This document shows, one piece after another, positions 9,811 to 20,440 of a stretch of DNA of 64,000 bases. Within the stretch, counting starts at the first letter, position 1. Each line of letters begins with the position of its first letter. The translations under genes and the position numbers were made by a program. This DNA is from Prorocentrum cordatum. Taxonomy: Eukaryota > Sar > Dinophyceae > Prorocentrales > Prorocentraceae. The notes below the pieces were generated by a model. The model did no database searches. It worked only from the letters and a program-made list of their open reading frames with translations, and was not told the DNA's origin. Location: positions 34,440-98,439 of the forward strand of contig CAUYUJ010000751.1 of the NCBI GenBank assembly GCA_963575745.1, in the 5' to 3' direction.

Positions 9811-10370
9811 CGGCACACCCCTCACACGTGTCGTGGCCCCATAGGGAGCTCCACCGAAGGCCTCAGTGGCAGCGCCCGCAGGCGGTTCCACCCTGAATTC
9901 CAGCACACCCCTCATACGTTTCGCGACCCCATAGGGAGTTCGACCTATGGCCCCAGTGGCATGGCCCGCATGCAGTTCCACCCTCCACTTCAGCACACCC
10001 CTCACACGTTGCGTGGCCCCATGTGAAGCTCCACCGAAGGCCGCAGTGGCAGCGCCCGCATGCGGTTCCACCAATCATTTCGGCACACCCCTCACTCGCT
10101 TCGAGGCCCCACGGGGAAGTCCACCGAAGGCCCCAGTGGCGGCCCCCGCATGCGATCCCACCCCCTAGCACGGCGAACCTCCCGCATAGGGCGCTTCCTC
10201 CACCGAAGGCCCAGTGGCCCCTGCTGCTGGCCCCCCTCCTTTCATGTCCCTCGCGATGCCCGAAGGCCCCCAGTGCAGTGCCCGCCTGGCGGCCCGGCCA
10301 CACTCCGGCACACCTGTCCCTCGCTTCGAGGCCCTGCAGGGAGGTCCACCCAAGGCAATGCTCACAGCGA
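9811..10370 (+). repeat. 90-bp minisatellite, array 1 (about 6 units)
   Basis: CGGCACACCCCTCA-type unit starts fall at exactly 9811, 9901, 9991 and 10081 (period 90), with more degenerate units to about 10370. The unit contains GAGCTCCACCGAAGGCC and a GCGCCCGCATGCGGTTCCACC-type block. Because 90 is divisible by three, open frames persist across units. The same unit occurs in opposite orientation at 40300-41480. Confidence 0.85.
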
Positions 10371-10404
10371 TACCTAGGGGATTGCTAAAGAAACATAAAA
10401 ACTC

Positions 10405-10532
10405 GGAGGTCCGCGCGGATTTCTCGGATCGGCGCTGGGGCCCCCCAGCGGCGCCTCCGGCGCCGCCCCTGGCGCGCTCCGCGCGCCAGGGAGGGGGGTC
10501 CAGCGCCGATCCGAGAAACTCTCGCGGACCTT
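10405..10532. mobile_element. Family I hairpin element, copy 1
   Basis: Terminal inverted repeats GGTCCGCGCGGATTTCTCGG and its complement flank two inner palindromes, GGCGCCTCCGGCGCC and GGCGCGCTCCGCGCGCC. The whole ~125 bp can fold as a strong stem. Other copies are at 36262, 42303, 42803 and 52024. Confidence 0.75.
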
Positions 10533-11600
10533 CGATTTGTTTTATGTTTATGCCACTTTTTGTTCCCGTAATACCAGAGCGATACTCAACAGCGTCGCCA
10601 GGCTGATTTATGGTGGTCTCCAGGAGCCTTCTCGTTGCGCCACAGCTGGATCCGCTTGGGTCCAGGGGACGTGTTTGTTGGAGGGAGTTGAGCCTGGCGG
10701 GAGGGCCGCCGATCTCAACGGGACCTCTTCGGATTACCCTTCGAGGGGTCCTGAGGCCACTCCGACGGGTCTCCCAGGGAAGCCGCCAGGGAATTCTTCG
10801 GGAGGGACCACTTGCGGTCATCCTTGGGCTCTCTCGGGGGCTCCTTCAGGGCTGGACTGCTCACTGCTCACTGCTCCGCCTCGCTGCCTTCGCCAAGGGC
10901 GCCCTCGAGGGCGCGACGTCATCCGCGCTGCGCGGTTCGGCTCCGATCCCTCGTCCTCCTCTTCTCCCCTGGGAGGCCGCGCGCGAGCGCGAAGTTATAC
11001 TCGCGCTTCGCGCTTCGCGCCGCGCGCAGCGCGAAGTTGGGAGCCCTGGTTCGCGCCGCGCGCACCAGTGTGCTCCCGTCAGCCAAGGCGCGGCCGTGTC
11101 GCAGGGAGCTCGCCGCTCCTCGGGCCCTCCCACGAGGCCGCTCGTCCAGGCAGGGCTGGACCGAAACGGTGTTCTGGCGAGTTCGTGGGCCGCTTTCGTT
11201 CCGATCTCGCTGTGCGGTGAAGGCGGATTGAAGACAAATCGAGGGAAAACGGAAACAAAACGAAAACGAGAAACACCGTTTAGCTTCAGCCCTGCTTCCA
11301 GGGCCCCATCGTGCTCCCATTCGCTCCTGGGGCCGAAGAGGGGCCGGCTTTGCCAGCGGTGCCTCTGGCAGCAGCCTGGTTGCAGCCTCAGGTCGGGCAT
11401 ATCCCTCTGCACGCCAGTCGCTGAAATTAGGAATTTTTGGATGCCCAAATCCTAATCTATTTTGGGCGCCTTCCTACTTCAAGAGTCGAGCGGTTTTCCT
11501 TTTTTCCGTCTTTCCTCCTCTTCAGGGGTCGGGTGGACGCCCAATCTATTTGCAACGCCTTCCTACTTCATGTGTTGACCTACTTCTTCCGACTGGCGTG
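10533..11600. other. GC-rich spacer with short inverted repeats, no gene identified
   Basis: Contains a family N-like fragment (CCACAGCTGGATCCGCTTGG at about 10638), a cluster of GCGCGAAGTT/CGCTTCGCGC palindromes (about 10980-11045) and an inverted pair around 11166-11280. Two GCCTTCCTACTTCA copies lie at about 11468 and 11558 and recur near 62120. Open frames run both ways but show no domain or exon signature. Confidence 0.4.
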
Positions 11601-11740
11601 TACAGGAGGAATATTCCAGAATGGTCCAGACATAGTATGGGGATAATCTGCTCTACTAGGTTTGATCATTTCCGAACGTTTGCCTGGACTACGCTTTAGT
11701 TGTCTTGCAATATTCGCCTGTAGGAGGACATGCCCGACCC
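11601..11740. mobile_element. Family C element, diverged copy
   Basis: Left GTGTACAGGAGGAATATTCC and right CGCCTGTAGGAGGACATGCCCGAC correspond to the family C terminal repeats, around an AT-richer centre. No clean target duplication was found. Confidence 0.55.
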
Positions 11741-12343
11741 AGCTGTAGGTAGCCACTCTGGCCCCCGGTTCCAAGCGGCTACGACCTCGTGCCCGGGCGT
11801 ACTCGCTGCGCGGGCCATGAAAATAGTGATGGTGATGATAAGGATGATGATGATGATGATGATGATGAGATGAGATGAGGAGGAGGAGGAGGAGGAGGAG
11901 GAGGAGGAGGAGGAGGAGGAGGAGGAGGAGGAGGAGGGGGAGGAGCACGTGCGGGAGCCCAGTTGCTGCTGGAAGGAGTTCGCCGTGCGCGCGCGGAGGC
12001 ACGCTCGGAGATGCCCCGGGCCCAGGCGGCTGCAGCGTCGTGCCGGGACGTGCCGAGAGGGGGCCTCTTCCGTCCGTTGCCTGCCTGCCGCGCGGGCCCA
12101 CGGGGCCCGGGGCGCGCCTCCCCCAGACGGGGCCGGCCTCGGTCGCCCTCTGGGGAGCTCTGGGGAGCCCCGGGCGGTCCGAGGCGCGGCGGCACGCCAT
12201 TGTGAATTCGGGCAGGTCCCCCTTGCAGGGGGAGTCTGGGAAGGAAACTGACAAGTAGTCAGACCACATTCCACACATACTCATCAAACGGACTCGGCGC
12301 ATCGTCCCCAGACTTCTCCTTCTTCGACTAATGTTGTTCAAGT
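11741..12343. repeat. (GAT)n/(GGA)n microsatellite and spacer
   Basis: GATGATGATG at 11828-11875 passes into (GGA)n at 11876-11945. The GC-rich rest, to 12343, holds no supported gene. Confidence 0.6.
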
Positions 12344-12580
12344 AGTGGCGAAGCGCCCTGGCTCGCGTATAGCCCTGCCAAACAACGTTCTAAGAACTTG
12401 TTTGTGGTTTCCACGAAATGTTCTTAGAACATGTCTGGTGGAGTCTGTTTGTCTTATCACATAGGGTTTATGTTCTAAGAACGTTGTGTTTGCTCTTAGA
12501 ACATCTGTGGGTTCTAAGAATATTTCGTGGTAGGACTATAGGAATGCTGGGACTGTAGGTCTCTGCTCAAGTTTTGGCTA
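12344..12580 (+). mobile_element. Family B element (GTTCTAAGAAC palindromes), copy 1
   Basis: Starts near AGTGGCGAAGCGCCCTGGC and ends near GGGACTGTAGGTCTCTGC. It holds five GTTCTAAGAAC/GTTCTTAGAAC-like blocks in alternating orientation, plus CACGAAATG and TTTCGTGGTAGGAC. Total about 235 bp. Other copies start at 18486, 29778, 37567 and 42604. Confidence 0.75.
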
Positions 12581-12639
12581 TTTTCGGGGACGATGTTTCG
12601 AGTTCATTTGATGGTTTTTTTTGGAGTATGGTTTGACTA

Positions 12640-12700
12640 TCCGTTATTTTCCGTCCAGAGTCCGCCTGTAGGAGGACATGCCCGACCTACCGCCAGAGTG
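12640..12700. mobile_element. Family C element, right half only
   Basis: GTCCGCCTGTAGGAGGACATG followed by CCCGACC is a family C right terminus. The left half is missing; a family B copy lies just upstream. Confidence 0.55.
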
Positions 12701-12961
12701 GCCCTTCGCTGCAATGACCTGTGTCGCGGACCCGCGGGGGGCCCCCCGACGGCCGCGCGCGGTGCGACAGCAGGCGAGTTTGGCGCCCGCCCCGCGTCCC
12801 CCCTGAATTCGGGGCAGGATAACCGCGTCCCCGCCCCTGCGATTGGCGTTCACTCAGCGACCCTGGGCGCCTCCGAAGCAGCCCTGCCTTGTGCGATTCT
12901 TTTCTTGGTGAGTAATGGGCTCGCCTGTAGGGGTGCTTGCTCTGAGGGTCGTGTTTCTGCC

Positions 12962-13104
12962 CCCTACTGTTGAGGCGGGTCTGTCCCTTTACAGAAGAGA
13001 TACTCCGAAATAGTAAAAAACTATGTTTTGAGTATGTTTTGATAATTCTCTCGTTTCCTCAACAATCCGCCTGTCTGGAGGATATGCCCGACCTAACCCT
13101 ACTG
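12962..13104. mobile_element. Family C TIR element with perfect 8-bp target duplication
   Basis: The element is 12970-13096 (127 bp) and is flanked by CCCTACTG at 12962-12969 and 13097-13104. The left end begins TTGAGGCGGGTCTGTCC and the right end is ATGCCCGACCTAA. A short AT-rich centre lies between. Confidence 0.85.
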
Positions 13105-13845
13105 ATGCCGCGCACCAGAGGTTGCTCTTGCCGGGGGGGCGCTCCTGCGCGACTCCCGGGCCCAGGCCTCTGGCGAGGCCGAGGGTCCAGCCGGAGCGGA
13201 TGCCGAGCGAGCTGGCACGTCGGAGGGCTGCGGCAGACTCCTGGCGGAGCCCCGCTTCGGGGGCGGCCGAGGGAGGGGCGATCACCGAGCTGCAGACCGG
13301 CCGCGGCGGGTCTTCTGGGGCGCCTGAGGAGCAGCGCCTGGGCAGACCGAGCGATGCATCACACAGCATGGCGAACTGGAGCAACTGCCCGTCGAACCGG
13401 ATAGGAGGAGGAGGAGCAGGAGCAGGAGCAGGAGCAGAGAATGAGGAGAGGGAGGAGGGAGAGGAGGGAGGAGGGGGGGGAGGGAAGGAGGAGGGGTGAT
13501 GACCAGGGGGGGGTATCATGGCCAGGGCCACGACATCGTCCTGGCGTCTGCGGCCTCCCCTCGATCCAGCCGGCCCGTCCCCTGCCCCCCCCCACCACGA
13601 GCTGCGAGCTACCTTTTTTGAACGTCCTCGATTCGGGGCCTCGGGCCTGCTGTCGCCCCTGCCGCGCCCGCCGCGCGCCCAGGGGCAGCGGCGACTTCGA
13701 CGCGGCCGCGCCGAAGGCCCCGCGCGGCCCGCACGGTCGGGCCCGGCGCCGAAGTCGTGGTCGTTGGCGCCGCGCCGCCGGCCGTGGCCGTGGCTTCTGC
13801 GGCCTCGTCGTCTCTGTCGTCGCCTTTTGTCAGAGGAGGAGCAGG
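13105..13845. other. GC-rich spacer, possible unrecognised exons
   Basis: 13130-13395 is unusually free of the short element families and is open on both strands, but no protein family is recognised. A GGA/GGAGCA tract at 13400-13500 and a partial family D piece (13500-13560) follow. The 13680-13830 stretch ends in a splice-acceptor-like TTTTGTCAG. Nothing here is firm enough to call a gene. Confidence 0.35.
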
Positions 13846-14000
13846 TACCCATACCTCTACCCTCCACTCGCTTTCCCTTTTTGGGCCTCCTGGGAGACCC
13901 TCGTCGCCACCGCTGGATTCGCTTCGGAATCCTGGTCGGAACACACCCCAGGAGAGGCCCGGGGAGCAGCGGCATCGGTGCCTTTGGGTGTTCCCGTTTT
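13846..14000 (+). mobile_element. Family N element, copy 1
   Basis: GGTACCCATACC opens and a GGCATCGGTGCC-type sequence closes an inverted-ended element. Its core is GCCTCCTGGGAGACCCTCG, then CGCTGGATTCGC and TTCTGG/TCCTGGTCGGAAC. Similar copies are at 24738, 36975, 39066 and 51300, with inverted fragments near 15770 and 26715. Confidence 0.55.
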
Positions 14001-14079
14001 GGGGAGCGGTGGCGAAGCGTCCCGGCCTGCCGAGAGGCCCAACAGATAGTTCGGCTGTGCGCAGGATCGGGGGCGGAAA

Positions 14080-14268
14080 AGACGGGGGTGATGACTAGGG
14101 GGGGGGGATATCATGGCGGGGGGCATGATATTTCGCCATATCTCATGGCGCCTCTTCTTGTTTTAATACGTCCCTGGCCCCCCCGCTGGGCCGCGCACAT
14201 GCCGCCGGTCATGATTTCCCCCCCCCCCCTCTTGGACACCCCCCTCTTGGCCGCTCCTGATAGGAGTG
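14080..14268 (+). mobile_element. Family D element, copy
   Basis: Left GGGGGCGGAAAAGACGGGGG and right CCCCCTCTTGGCCGCTCCTGA are inverted. Between them lie GGATATCATGGC, TCTCATGGCGCCTCTTCTTG, GGGCCGCGCACATGCCGCC and CTCTTGGACACC. About 190 bp. Confidence 0.75.
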
Positions 14269-14502
14269 ACCTCTCGTTGGAGTGGCCTCTGGTGCGGACG
14301 TGCCGGGTTCCCCGGATGGCTGAGCGCGCTGCGGTGTCGGGGCTTGCGCGCTCGGGTTTGCCCTCCCCGCGTTCCCCGAGAGCTGCGCGCCGAGGGGCAC
14401 CTTTTGCCTGGGGTCACCCCTGGCACTCAGCCGAAGGCTTGGTCCGTGAACCTGTTCTGGCGAGTGTGCTCTCTGATGCAAGCTTGTTGGAACTCATCTG
14501 TT

Positions 14503-14663
14503 TCAGGAGGGGAAAAAATACACAGACACAATTATTCGTCGACTCCCAGAACATATGCGAAAATATGGGAAGGGGGGGGAAGACAAAAACCCAGAAAATA
14601 TGGGAAACACATGGGGAATCTTTTTATTTGTGTGTGTTTCTTTGTGTCCCAGGGCCCCTTCAC
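14503..14663 (+). mobile_element. Family A element, copy 1
   Basis: About 161 bp from CAGGAGGGGAAAAAATACAC to GTCCCAGGGCCCCTTCA, with a central cluster of ATATGGGAA motifs, a GTCGACTCCCAG block and a TTTATTTGTGTGTGTTTC tail. Five copies exist in the window, all on this strand. Confidence 0.8.
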
Positions 14664-14899
14664 TGTTTCCATTTCAAGAGCGTGGCTTCTTCTATCGCAG
14701 GCGCCTGCTGCCAACCACCGCCACCCCCTCCCTTCTGGAAAGCCCAAGCCGTCGAACGTTGGGCCAACGACTGGCCAAGCTATTGGACTATGTGTTCCCC
14801 CAGCCGTTGTGGACCTTCTTGGACGACCATCTGTGAGAGAACGGCAAAGTAGGGTGAACGGGAGGAGAAGGAGGACGTGTAATTATGAGGAGGAGGAGG

Positions 14900-15760
14900 A
14901 ACATGAGGTTTCCTTGGAGCCTCTTCGGCGCCTCTTAGGGGTCTCGTGGGGGCATCCTGGGGCGTCGTGGAAACCTCCATGGGCCTCTTGGGTGCCTACA
15001 GAGGGCCTCTTCTCTGGGAGACCTTGGCCGTTGGAGGCGGTCGTGGGGGCCTCTCTGGGCAATCGTGGGCCCCTCTTTGGGCGCTTTAGGGCCGTCTAGG
15101 TGGTCTGCAGGACCATCTTTGGGGCCTCTTGGGCCGTCTTTGGTCCCTCTTGAGCCGTCTTACATACCTCTTTGGGCGATCCTTGGGGCCGATGTGGCTG
15201 CTTGAACGCTGAAATCATTGAAGCACCTACAGGCAATCACTGACTTTGGCCTTCTCCAGGTCCTATTGGGGCGTCTTGGGTACCCTTTTTGGGCCGCCTG
15301 GAGGGGATTTCGGGCCGTCTTGGGGTCATATCTGCTGTTTTTGAGACGTCTTGATACCTTCTTGGAGGCGATCTTGGGCCGTCCTGAAGGCTGTATTAGG
15401 CCATCCTGGCCGGCCGTCTTAGATCCGATTTGGGCGGAGCCTCCCTGTCTCTCCGCTGGGCCGGCGGGTTGGATTGGAGGCCTTGGAACCTTCCATCTTC
15501 TCAAGTCGGTATGTCATCCAACACGCCAAGCACCCCACCGTGACCAGAACAGGAGGCGGCGTATCTGGTGGCCTTCGGTCCATCCCGCCACCGTGCCTTG
15601 TCTTGTAGGCAAGAGGCCTCTTGGATGTCTGTGGGGATCTCCTGTGAGGCCTCTTGGAAGCCTCTTGGATGCGGTCTTGGGGTGACCTTGGTGCCTCTCG
15701 GGGGTTTCCTGGGAGCCTTTTGGGGCCTGATGTGTGCCTCTTCGGGTCCTCCCGGCGTCC
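14900..15760 (+). repeat. Degenerate (GCCTCTTGGGG)n satellite, family G
   Basis: Loosely spaced repeats of GGGCCTCTTGG, CATCTTGGGG and GCCGTCTTGGG. They produce long Trp/Gly/Leu or Pro/Arg frames with no other coding signal. An embedded sub-element (AATCACTGACTTTGGCCTTC at 15233) recurs at about 20183 and 20472. Confidence 0.75.
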
Positions 15761-16084
15761 GTCATGACCCGTTTCTCGAGGCGGATCCAGCCGTGGCGAC
15801 GAGGACCACGAACAACGTTACGGATAGCCGCCGTTGTCTCGACTTGCCCTCCTCTGGCAGAGTTGAGGAGGGACCGACCGTCATGGCATTCTTGCAGGCC
15901 CAGCACGAAACATTTTCATAACAAAAGAATATTCGAATCGGCCACCGTGCCTTCACCACGTAGTGGTGTGCCCCAAGGCTCTCGCAATTCTGAGAGCTCG
16001 ATAAAGGCTTCGTCAAGCTCGTAAGGGCCCAGACCGCGAGTGTTCTAGAATTCTTAGGCGGTCGCAGGGTTCGTCGCGTGGGTT
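15761..16084. other. Spacer with an inverted family N fragment
   Basis: GGCGGATCCAGCCGTGGCGAC (about 15780-15800) is family N in reverse. No gene seen. Confidence 0.4.
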
Positions 16085-16161
16085 TCCGAGGACCGATTTT
16101 GGGCGGCCGTCGTCGTGATCGTAAGTGACGGCTGCCGCCAGCGATTGCAGCCGTCGTCCAC

Positions 16162-16199
<38 letters not shown>

Positions 16200-17145
16200 T
16201 GTCCTCGCCTTCAGTGGATATGCTCAGAGGCTAAATGGTTTCACGCTGGGGGCGTTTTGTCTATTCTGTCCTATTTGCGTTCCGGATACGCTGGATGTGT
16301 CCGTCGAGGTGTCGCCGCGTCGCCGCCCGTTGCCGCCTTGTTGCCGCCCACTAAAGGGTGTCGGGTCCGTCGAGGCCTCGCCGCATCGCCGCCAGTCGCC
16401 GCCTCGTTGCAGCTTCGCTGCCGCTTTTTCTGGGGGGGTCCGTCGAGGTGTCGCCGCGTCGCCGCTCGTTGCCGCCCACTTTGGGCGTCCGTCGAGACAA
16501 CGGCGGTCATCCGTGGCGTTGTTCGTGCTCTTCGGGCCTCCTGGAGGCTTCTCGTCGCCACAGCTGGATCCGCCCCGAGAAAGGGGCCATGACGGACGCC
16601 AGGAGGGGTCCGAGGACCGATTCTGAGCGGTCGTCGTCGTGATCGTAAGTCGCCGTTGCCGCTACCGCTTCCGTCGTCAACACAGTCGTCGTCGTCGTCG
16701 TCGTTGTCCTCGCCTTCTGTGGTGATGCTCGGAGGCTCAACGGCTTCACGTTGGGGGCGTTTCGTCCAAAGCCAGTGCTCGCACGTGGGGTCTCCCATTT
16801 GCGTTCCTGACAGATTGGATGGGTCCGTCGAGGTGTCGTCGCGTCGCCGCCCGTTGCGGCCGCGCTGCCGCCTCGCTGCGGCCCACGTCGGGGGGTCCGT
16901 GGAGGTCTCGCCGCCTCGCCGCCAGTTGCCGCCTCGTTGCAGCTTCGGTGCCGCCTTCCTCGGGGTCTGCCGAGGTTTCGCCGCGTCGCCGCCCGCTGCC
17001 GCCTCGTGTCCGCCCATGTTCGGGGGGTCCGTCGAGGCTTCGGCGAAGCCTCGACGGACCTCTAGGCGGCAACGGTCGGCGGCGCGGCGAAGCCGCTTCG
17101 CCGCGTCGCCGCCCGTTGCCGCCCACCGCGCTTGGGGGTCCGTCG
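16085..17145 (+). repeat. Two ~530-bp tandem copies containing (CGT)n and a GTCGCCGC minisatellite
   Basis: GAGGACCGATTTTGGGCGGC (16088) and GAGGACCGATTCTGAGCGGT (16611) begin two related copies. Each has a (CGTCGT)n core, a GTTGTCCTCGCCTTC block and a GGGGGCGTTT block, then runs of CGTCGAGGTGTCGCCGCGTC minisatellite units. An inverted GTCCGTCGAGGCTTCGGCG pair sits at about 17028-17065. Confidence 0.75.
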
Positions 17146-17149
17146 GGGT

Positions 17150-17235
17150 TGCACCACACAGCTTGCACTAGTTACACAGCTTGCACCACACAGCTTACAC
17201 CTAATAGGTTGCACCACGTAGAATGTATCACATAG
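17150..17235 (+). repeat. TTGCACCACACAGC-type short repeats
   Basis: Four or five loosely repeated TTGCACCACACAGCTTGCAC-type units. A related but inverted-sense style of repeat (GTGGTGCAAC) recurs at 46890-47000 and 48640-48810. Confidence 0.55.
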
Positions 17236-17462
17236 CTTGTACATCCACGCTGCGATCGTGTACTCTTTTGGGTCCGCGCTGGCTAACACTGCTTTTGGCG
17301 TTTGTTCAAGACCTGCGTGTTTCTAATATGACTTAGAGTATGGCTTGTCAGGTCTTCAGATTCGGGATCGGCTCGTGGTCCACATGCCTTCAAAACTTGT
17401 TGGTCACCAGCATCGATCCCAAACAGTGATTTGTTGCAATCTCCGAGCTGCAATCTAGGTAA
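17236..17462. other. Spacer, nothing seen
   Basis: About 225 bases of mixed composition with no recognised element or coding exon. Confidence 0.5.
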
Positions 17463-17875
17463 AGCTATGCAACACGATACAAAGCAAAACAATGCAAACC
17501 ACTGCAAAGCAATCCAACAGTAGGCAACAGTGCAAAGCCCGGCAAAACAGCACACAGCAATGCAAAGCCATGCAACGCAATGCAGCGTAATGCAACACAA
17601 TGCAACGCAATGCAGCGCAGCGCAACGCGTAGTGCGATGCAAACCAATGCGACACACCGCAATGCAATGCAACGCAACGCAATGCGATGCGCAGCAATGC
17701 AAGGCAAGGCCAGGCAACGCAACGCAACGCAACGCAATGCGACGCACTGCGCCTGCAATGCCGTGCGCTGCGACGGCAGTGCGGTGCGATGGCAAACAAC
17801 AAAACAATACGAAGCAGGGCAGCGCAACGCGATTGCGATGCAGTGCGGATGCGACTGCGATGCAGCAGCCGGGGG
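17463..17875 (+). repeat. (GCAAY)n 5-bp satellite
   Basis: About 400 bases of imperfect GCAAT, GCAAC and GCAGC pentamers, most often paired as a 10-mer. Degeneracy rises toward both ends. Confidence 0.85.
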
Positions 17876-17934
17876 GGGGGGGGCCGCGGGGCGGCGGCGA
17901 CGGGCGGGAGCAGGGGCCGGGGAGGCGGCCACCG

Positions 17935-18135
17935 GGCCTGCTCCTCCTCCTCCTCCTCCTCCTCCTCCTCGTCCTCGTCCTCCTCCTCCTCCTCCTCCTC
18001 CTCCTCGTCCTCCTTCTCCTCCTGCAACTCCTCCTCCTCCTCCTCCTCCTCCTCTCCTCCTCCTCCTCCTCCTCCTTCTCATTCTCCTCCTCCTCGTTTT
18101 CCTCCTCCCCCTCCTCCTCCTCCTCCTCCCCCTGG
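17935..18135 (+). repeat. (TCC)n microsatellite with TCG/TTC variants
   Basis: About 200 bases of pyrimidine triplets on the + strand. Confidence 0.9.
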
Positions 18136-18235
18136 GGCCTGGAGCTGGAGCGGGGCCGCCAGGGGGGCGGAGAGCGGGCCGAGCTTCGCTTCGCCTGCAC
18201 GTGGCTGGGGAGCGGTGCCGCAGGCGCATGGGCTC

Positions 18236-18437
18236 GGGGGCGGAAGAGGGGGGGGGTGAGGACCAGGAGGGGGGGGATATCATGGCGTGGGCCAGGATAT
18301 CTCCCCAGATTTCATGGCGCCTCTTCTTATGTCGTTACGCCGCTGGCCCCCCCCGCTGGGCCGCGCACATGCCGCCGGTCAGGATTTGCACCCCCCCCTC
18401 TTGGAGACCCCCCTCTTGGCCGCGCCCGATGGACTGC
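18236..18437 (+). mobile_element. Family D element, copy
   Basis: Complete family D order with GGGGGCGGAAGAGGGGGGGG left and CCCCTCTTGGCCGCGCCCGA right, about 200 bp, same orientation as the other copies. Confidence 0.75.
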
Positions 18438-18485
18438 ATTCTGGCATGCCGCTCTCGTGCCAGTCCTGGTGGAGTCATGTCACGC

Positions 18486-18718
18486 AGTGGCGAAGCGTCC
18501 TGGCGTGCCTATGGTCCTGCCAAACAATGTTCTAAGAACCGCTTGTGGTTCCCACGAAACGTTCTCAGAACATTTCTTGTTGGGCCTGTCTTGTTTTATC
18601 ACATGGGGTTGATGTTCTAAGAACCTTGTTTTTGTTCTTGGAACACTTTTGGGTTCTAAGAACAGGTCGTGGTAGGACTATGGGGATGCCGGGACGGTCA
18701 GTCCTTGCCCAATCATGA
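18486..18718 (+). mobile_element. Family B element, copy 2
   Basis: CAGTGGCGAAGCGTCCTGGC start, GTTCTAAGAACC and GTTCTCAGAAC blocks in alternating orientation, and GATGCCGGGACGGTCAGTCC end. Confidence 0.8.
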
Positions 18719-19640
18719 GCGAAGAGTAGACATTTCACCACCCACCAAACCACCACAACCCAACCCGAAGGCTCCAAATTGCCCTCCATTTCCAGTGGGG
18801 GGCGGTCGGGGAATGTCGAGAAAACACATGTGGAACCCGTAGTCTTCGGGTTCATCGGGTTGGGTTGGTAGTCAACAGCGGCCAAAAATACATGGCCCCT
18901 GGCGCTTTGAACAGCCGTTCGGTGCAGGTCTGGCTCGCTCTCGAGGCTCCGGCGGCTCCACATGCGGCCCGAGGTCTGTCTGCAGGGTGCTGCAGCTGCG
19001 TCCTGGCTCGGCCGAGCCGGGGCGATCCTGACTTCGTTCCGACGCAGCCCGATCCAGCGCGCATCCTGATGCGGCCCGACACCCTGGTCACAAGAAAGGC
19101 TTGCGAGCACCACGAAAGTACCGAATCTGCGGGTTTTCGCGTGTAGGGCCCTGGGAGGCGATACTCGTTCGACATTGTTTCGATGCTTTATTGGGTGCTC
19201 GAAATTCTAGACGCTTCGCGTACCCCCACCAGCCGATGAGCACTTACGGCAAGTACTGGGAGTTGCGCAAGGTGCGGACGATCTACTATTCGTTCAACGG
19301 CTGAGCCGTGGCATTCGCCCTTTCGTTCTCTTCCTTGTCTCTCGTCGCCGCTTTCTTTTCTCCTCTGTTGTTCGTTCGCCGTCTCTCCTCGCCTCCCTCC
19401 CTTCCCTTGTTGCTATGTTTCGTTATCGCCCCTGCCGCGTTGTTCCTTCCACCATTGTGGCCTTTTTTCCTGCGCGCCGCCTGTGACAGACTGGCTTGCG
19501 CTCTTCGCGCGACTTCCTGACGCCGCGCGGGTGTCCGCTTGCGGTCGCGATCAAAAGGCAATCCTCCCAGCCCATCCAGAAACGATGCCCAGAGGAAGTG
19601 TTTCGATCAGGGAAGTGGGCAGCGCGCAGAGGAAGGGTCC
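18719..19640. other. Spacer; possible family P element at 19128-19210; no gene
   Basis: 19128-19210 (CGCGTGTAGGGCCCTGGGAG, then ACTCGTTCGACATTGTTTCG) resembles 55570-55650 and may be a small element family. The rest has open frames but no exon pattern or family match that I can defend. Confidence 0.35.
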
Positions 19641-20440
19641 CCCAGTGGAGGCCGCTTGGAGCGTCTGGGTGGCCTCTTGGCGGTCCCGGGCGCCTCTTAA
19701 AGCTTCTTGGGTGCCCCGGAGAGTTTCTTGGGGTCTCTTGGGGGTTTATTGGGGGCCTCTTCGAAGCCTCTGGGGCGCCTGTTGGGGCCTCCTGGGCGCT
19801 TTTGGGGGTCCTCTTGAGGCGCTATTGGGAGCCTTGGGAGCGTTCTTGGAACCCTCTTTTGCCATCTGGGAGTCGTCTTGGAGCCTCGGATAGCCATCGG
19901 AAGCGAAAAGGGGAGAAAACCGAACATACGGATGTTGGTGAGGTTTTGGAAGGATGCATGCCTCTTCGGGGCCTCCTGGGGGAGCCTTTTGGCCACCAGG
20001 GGCCGTCCTGGAGCGGTTTTGGGGCCTCTTGGGGCATCGTGGGAGCCATTTCGAGGCATCTTGGGGTACTCTGAGCCATTTTGGAGCTCACCTTGGGCTT
20101 CCCCAGGCGCTCCTGGAGTCATCTGAAGCAGTGCCCCCCCGCCCCCCCCAGGAGGCCCAAATGCGGCCCAAACCTTATTACAATCAATGATTTTGGCATT
20201 CTCGCCGGGGCCTCTTGGAGCGTCTTGGGTGCCTCTGGGGGGTATCTTGGGGCCTCGTGGGGGTTTTTTGGTGGCCTCTTGGGACATCCTGCGGGCCTTT
20301 TGGGAACTTTTTGGGGCCACATGGGGCCATCTTGGGGCCATTTCGGGGCATCTTGGGGCCTCCTGGGTGTTTCCTGGGGTCATCTTGGAGGAGATCGATC
20401 ACAGGACGGGGGAGGTCCTAAATTAGTTTCCCCCCCGGGA
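19641..20440 (+). repeat. Degenerate (GCCTCTTGGGG)n satellite, family G, second tract
   Basis: Dense repeats of GGGCCTCTTGGGGC and CATCTTGGGGCC, with the sub-element ACAATCAATGATTTTGGCAT at about 20179 and a variant at about 20463. Confidence 0.75.

Noticed and set aside
9811-10370. CRISPR-like array
   Set aside because: Units are contiguous 90-bp minisatellite repeats without unique spacers, and the genome is eukaryotic.
10610-11455. A 281-codon open frame on the + strand
   Set aside because: GC-rich region open in several frames on both strands, Arg/Ser/Pro-rich, with no domain and with element fragments inside.
13680-13830. Exon-like stretch ending in TTTTGTCAG with a GCGCCGAAGTCGTGGTCG block similar to 44010-44030
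   Set aside because: Short similarity in GC-rich DNA, no protein family and no partner exon.
20068-20092. GAGCCATTTTGGAGCTCACC as a second spliced-leader relic
   Set aside because: Only the CCATTTTGG core matches and it is embedded in a CATTTTGGGG/CATCTTGGGG satellite.
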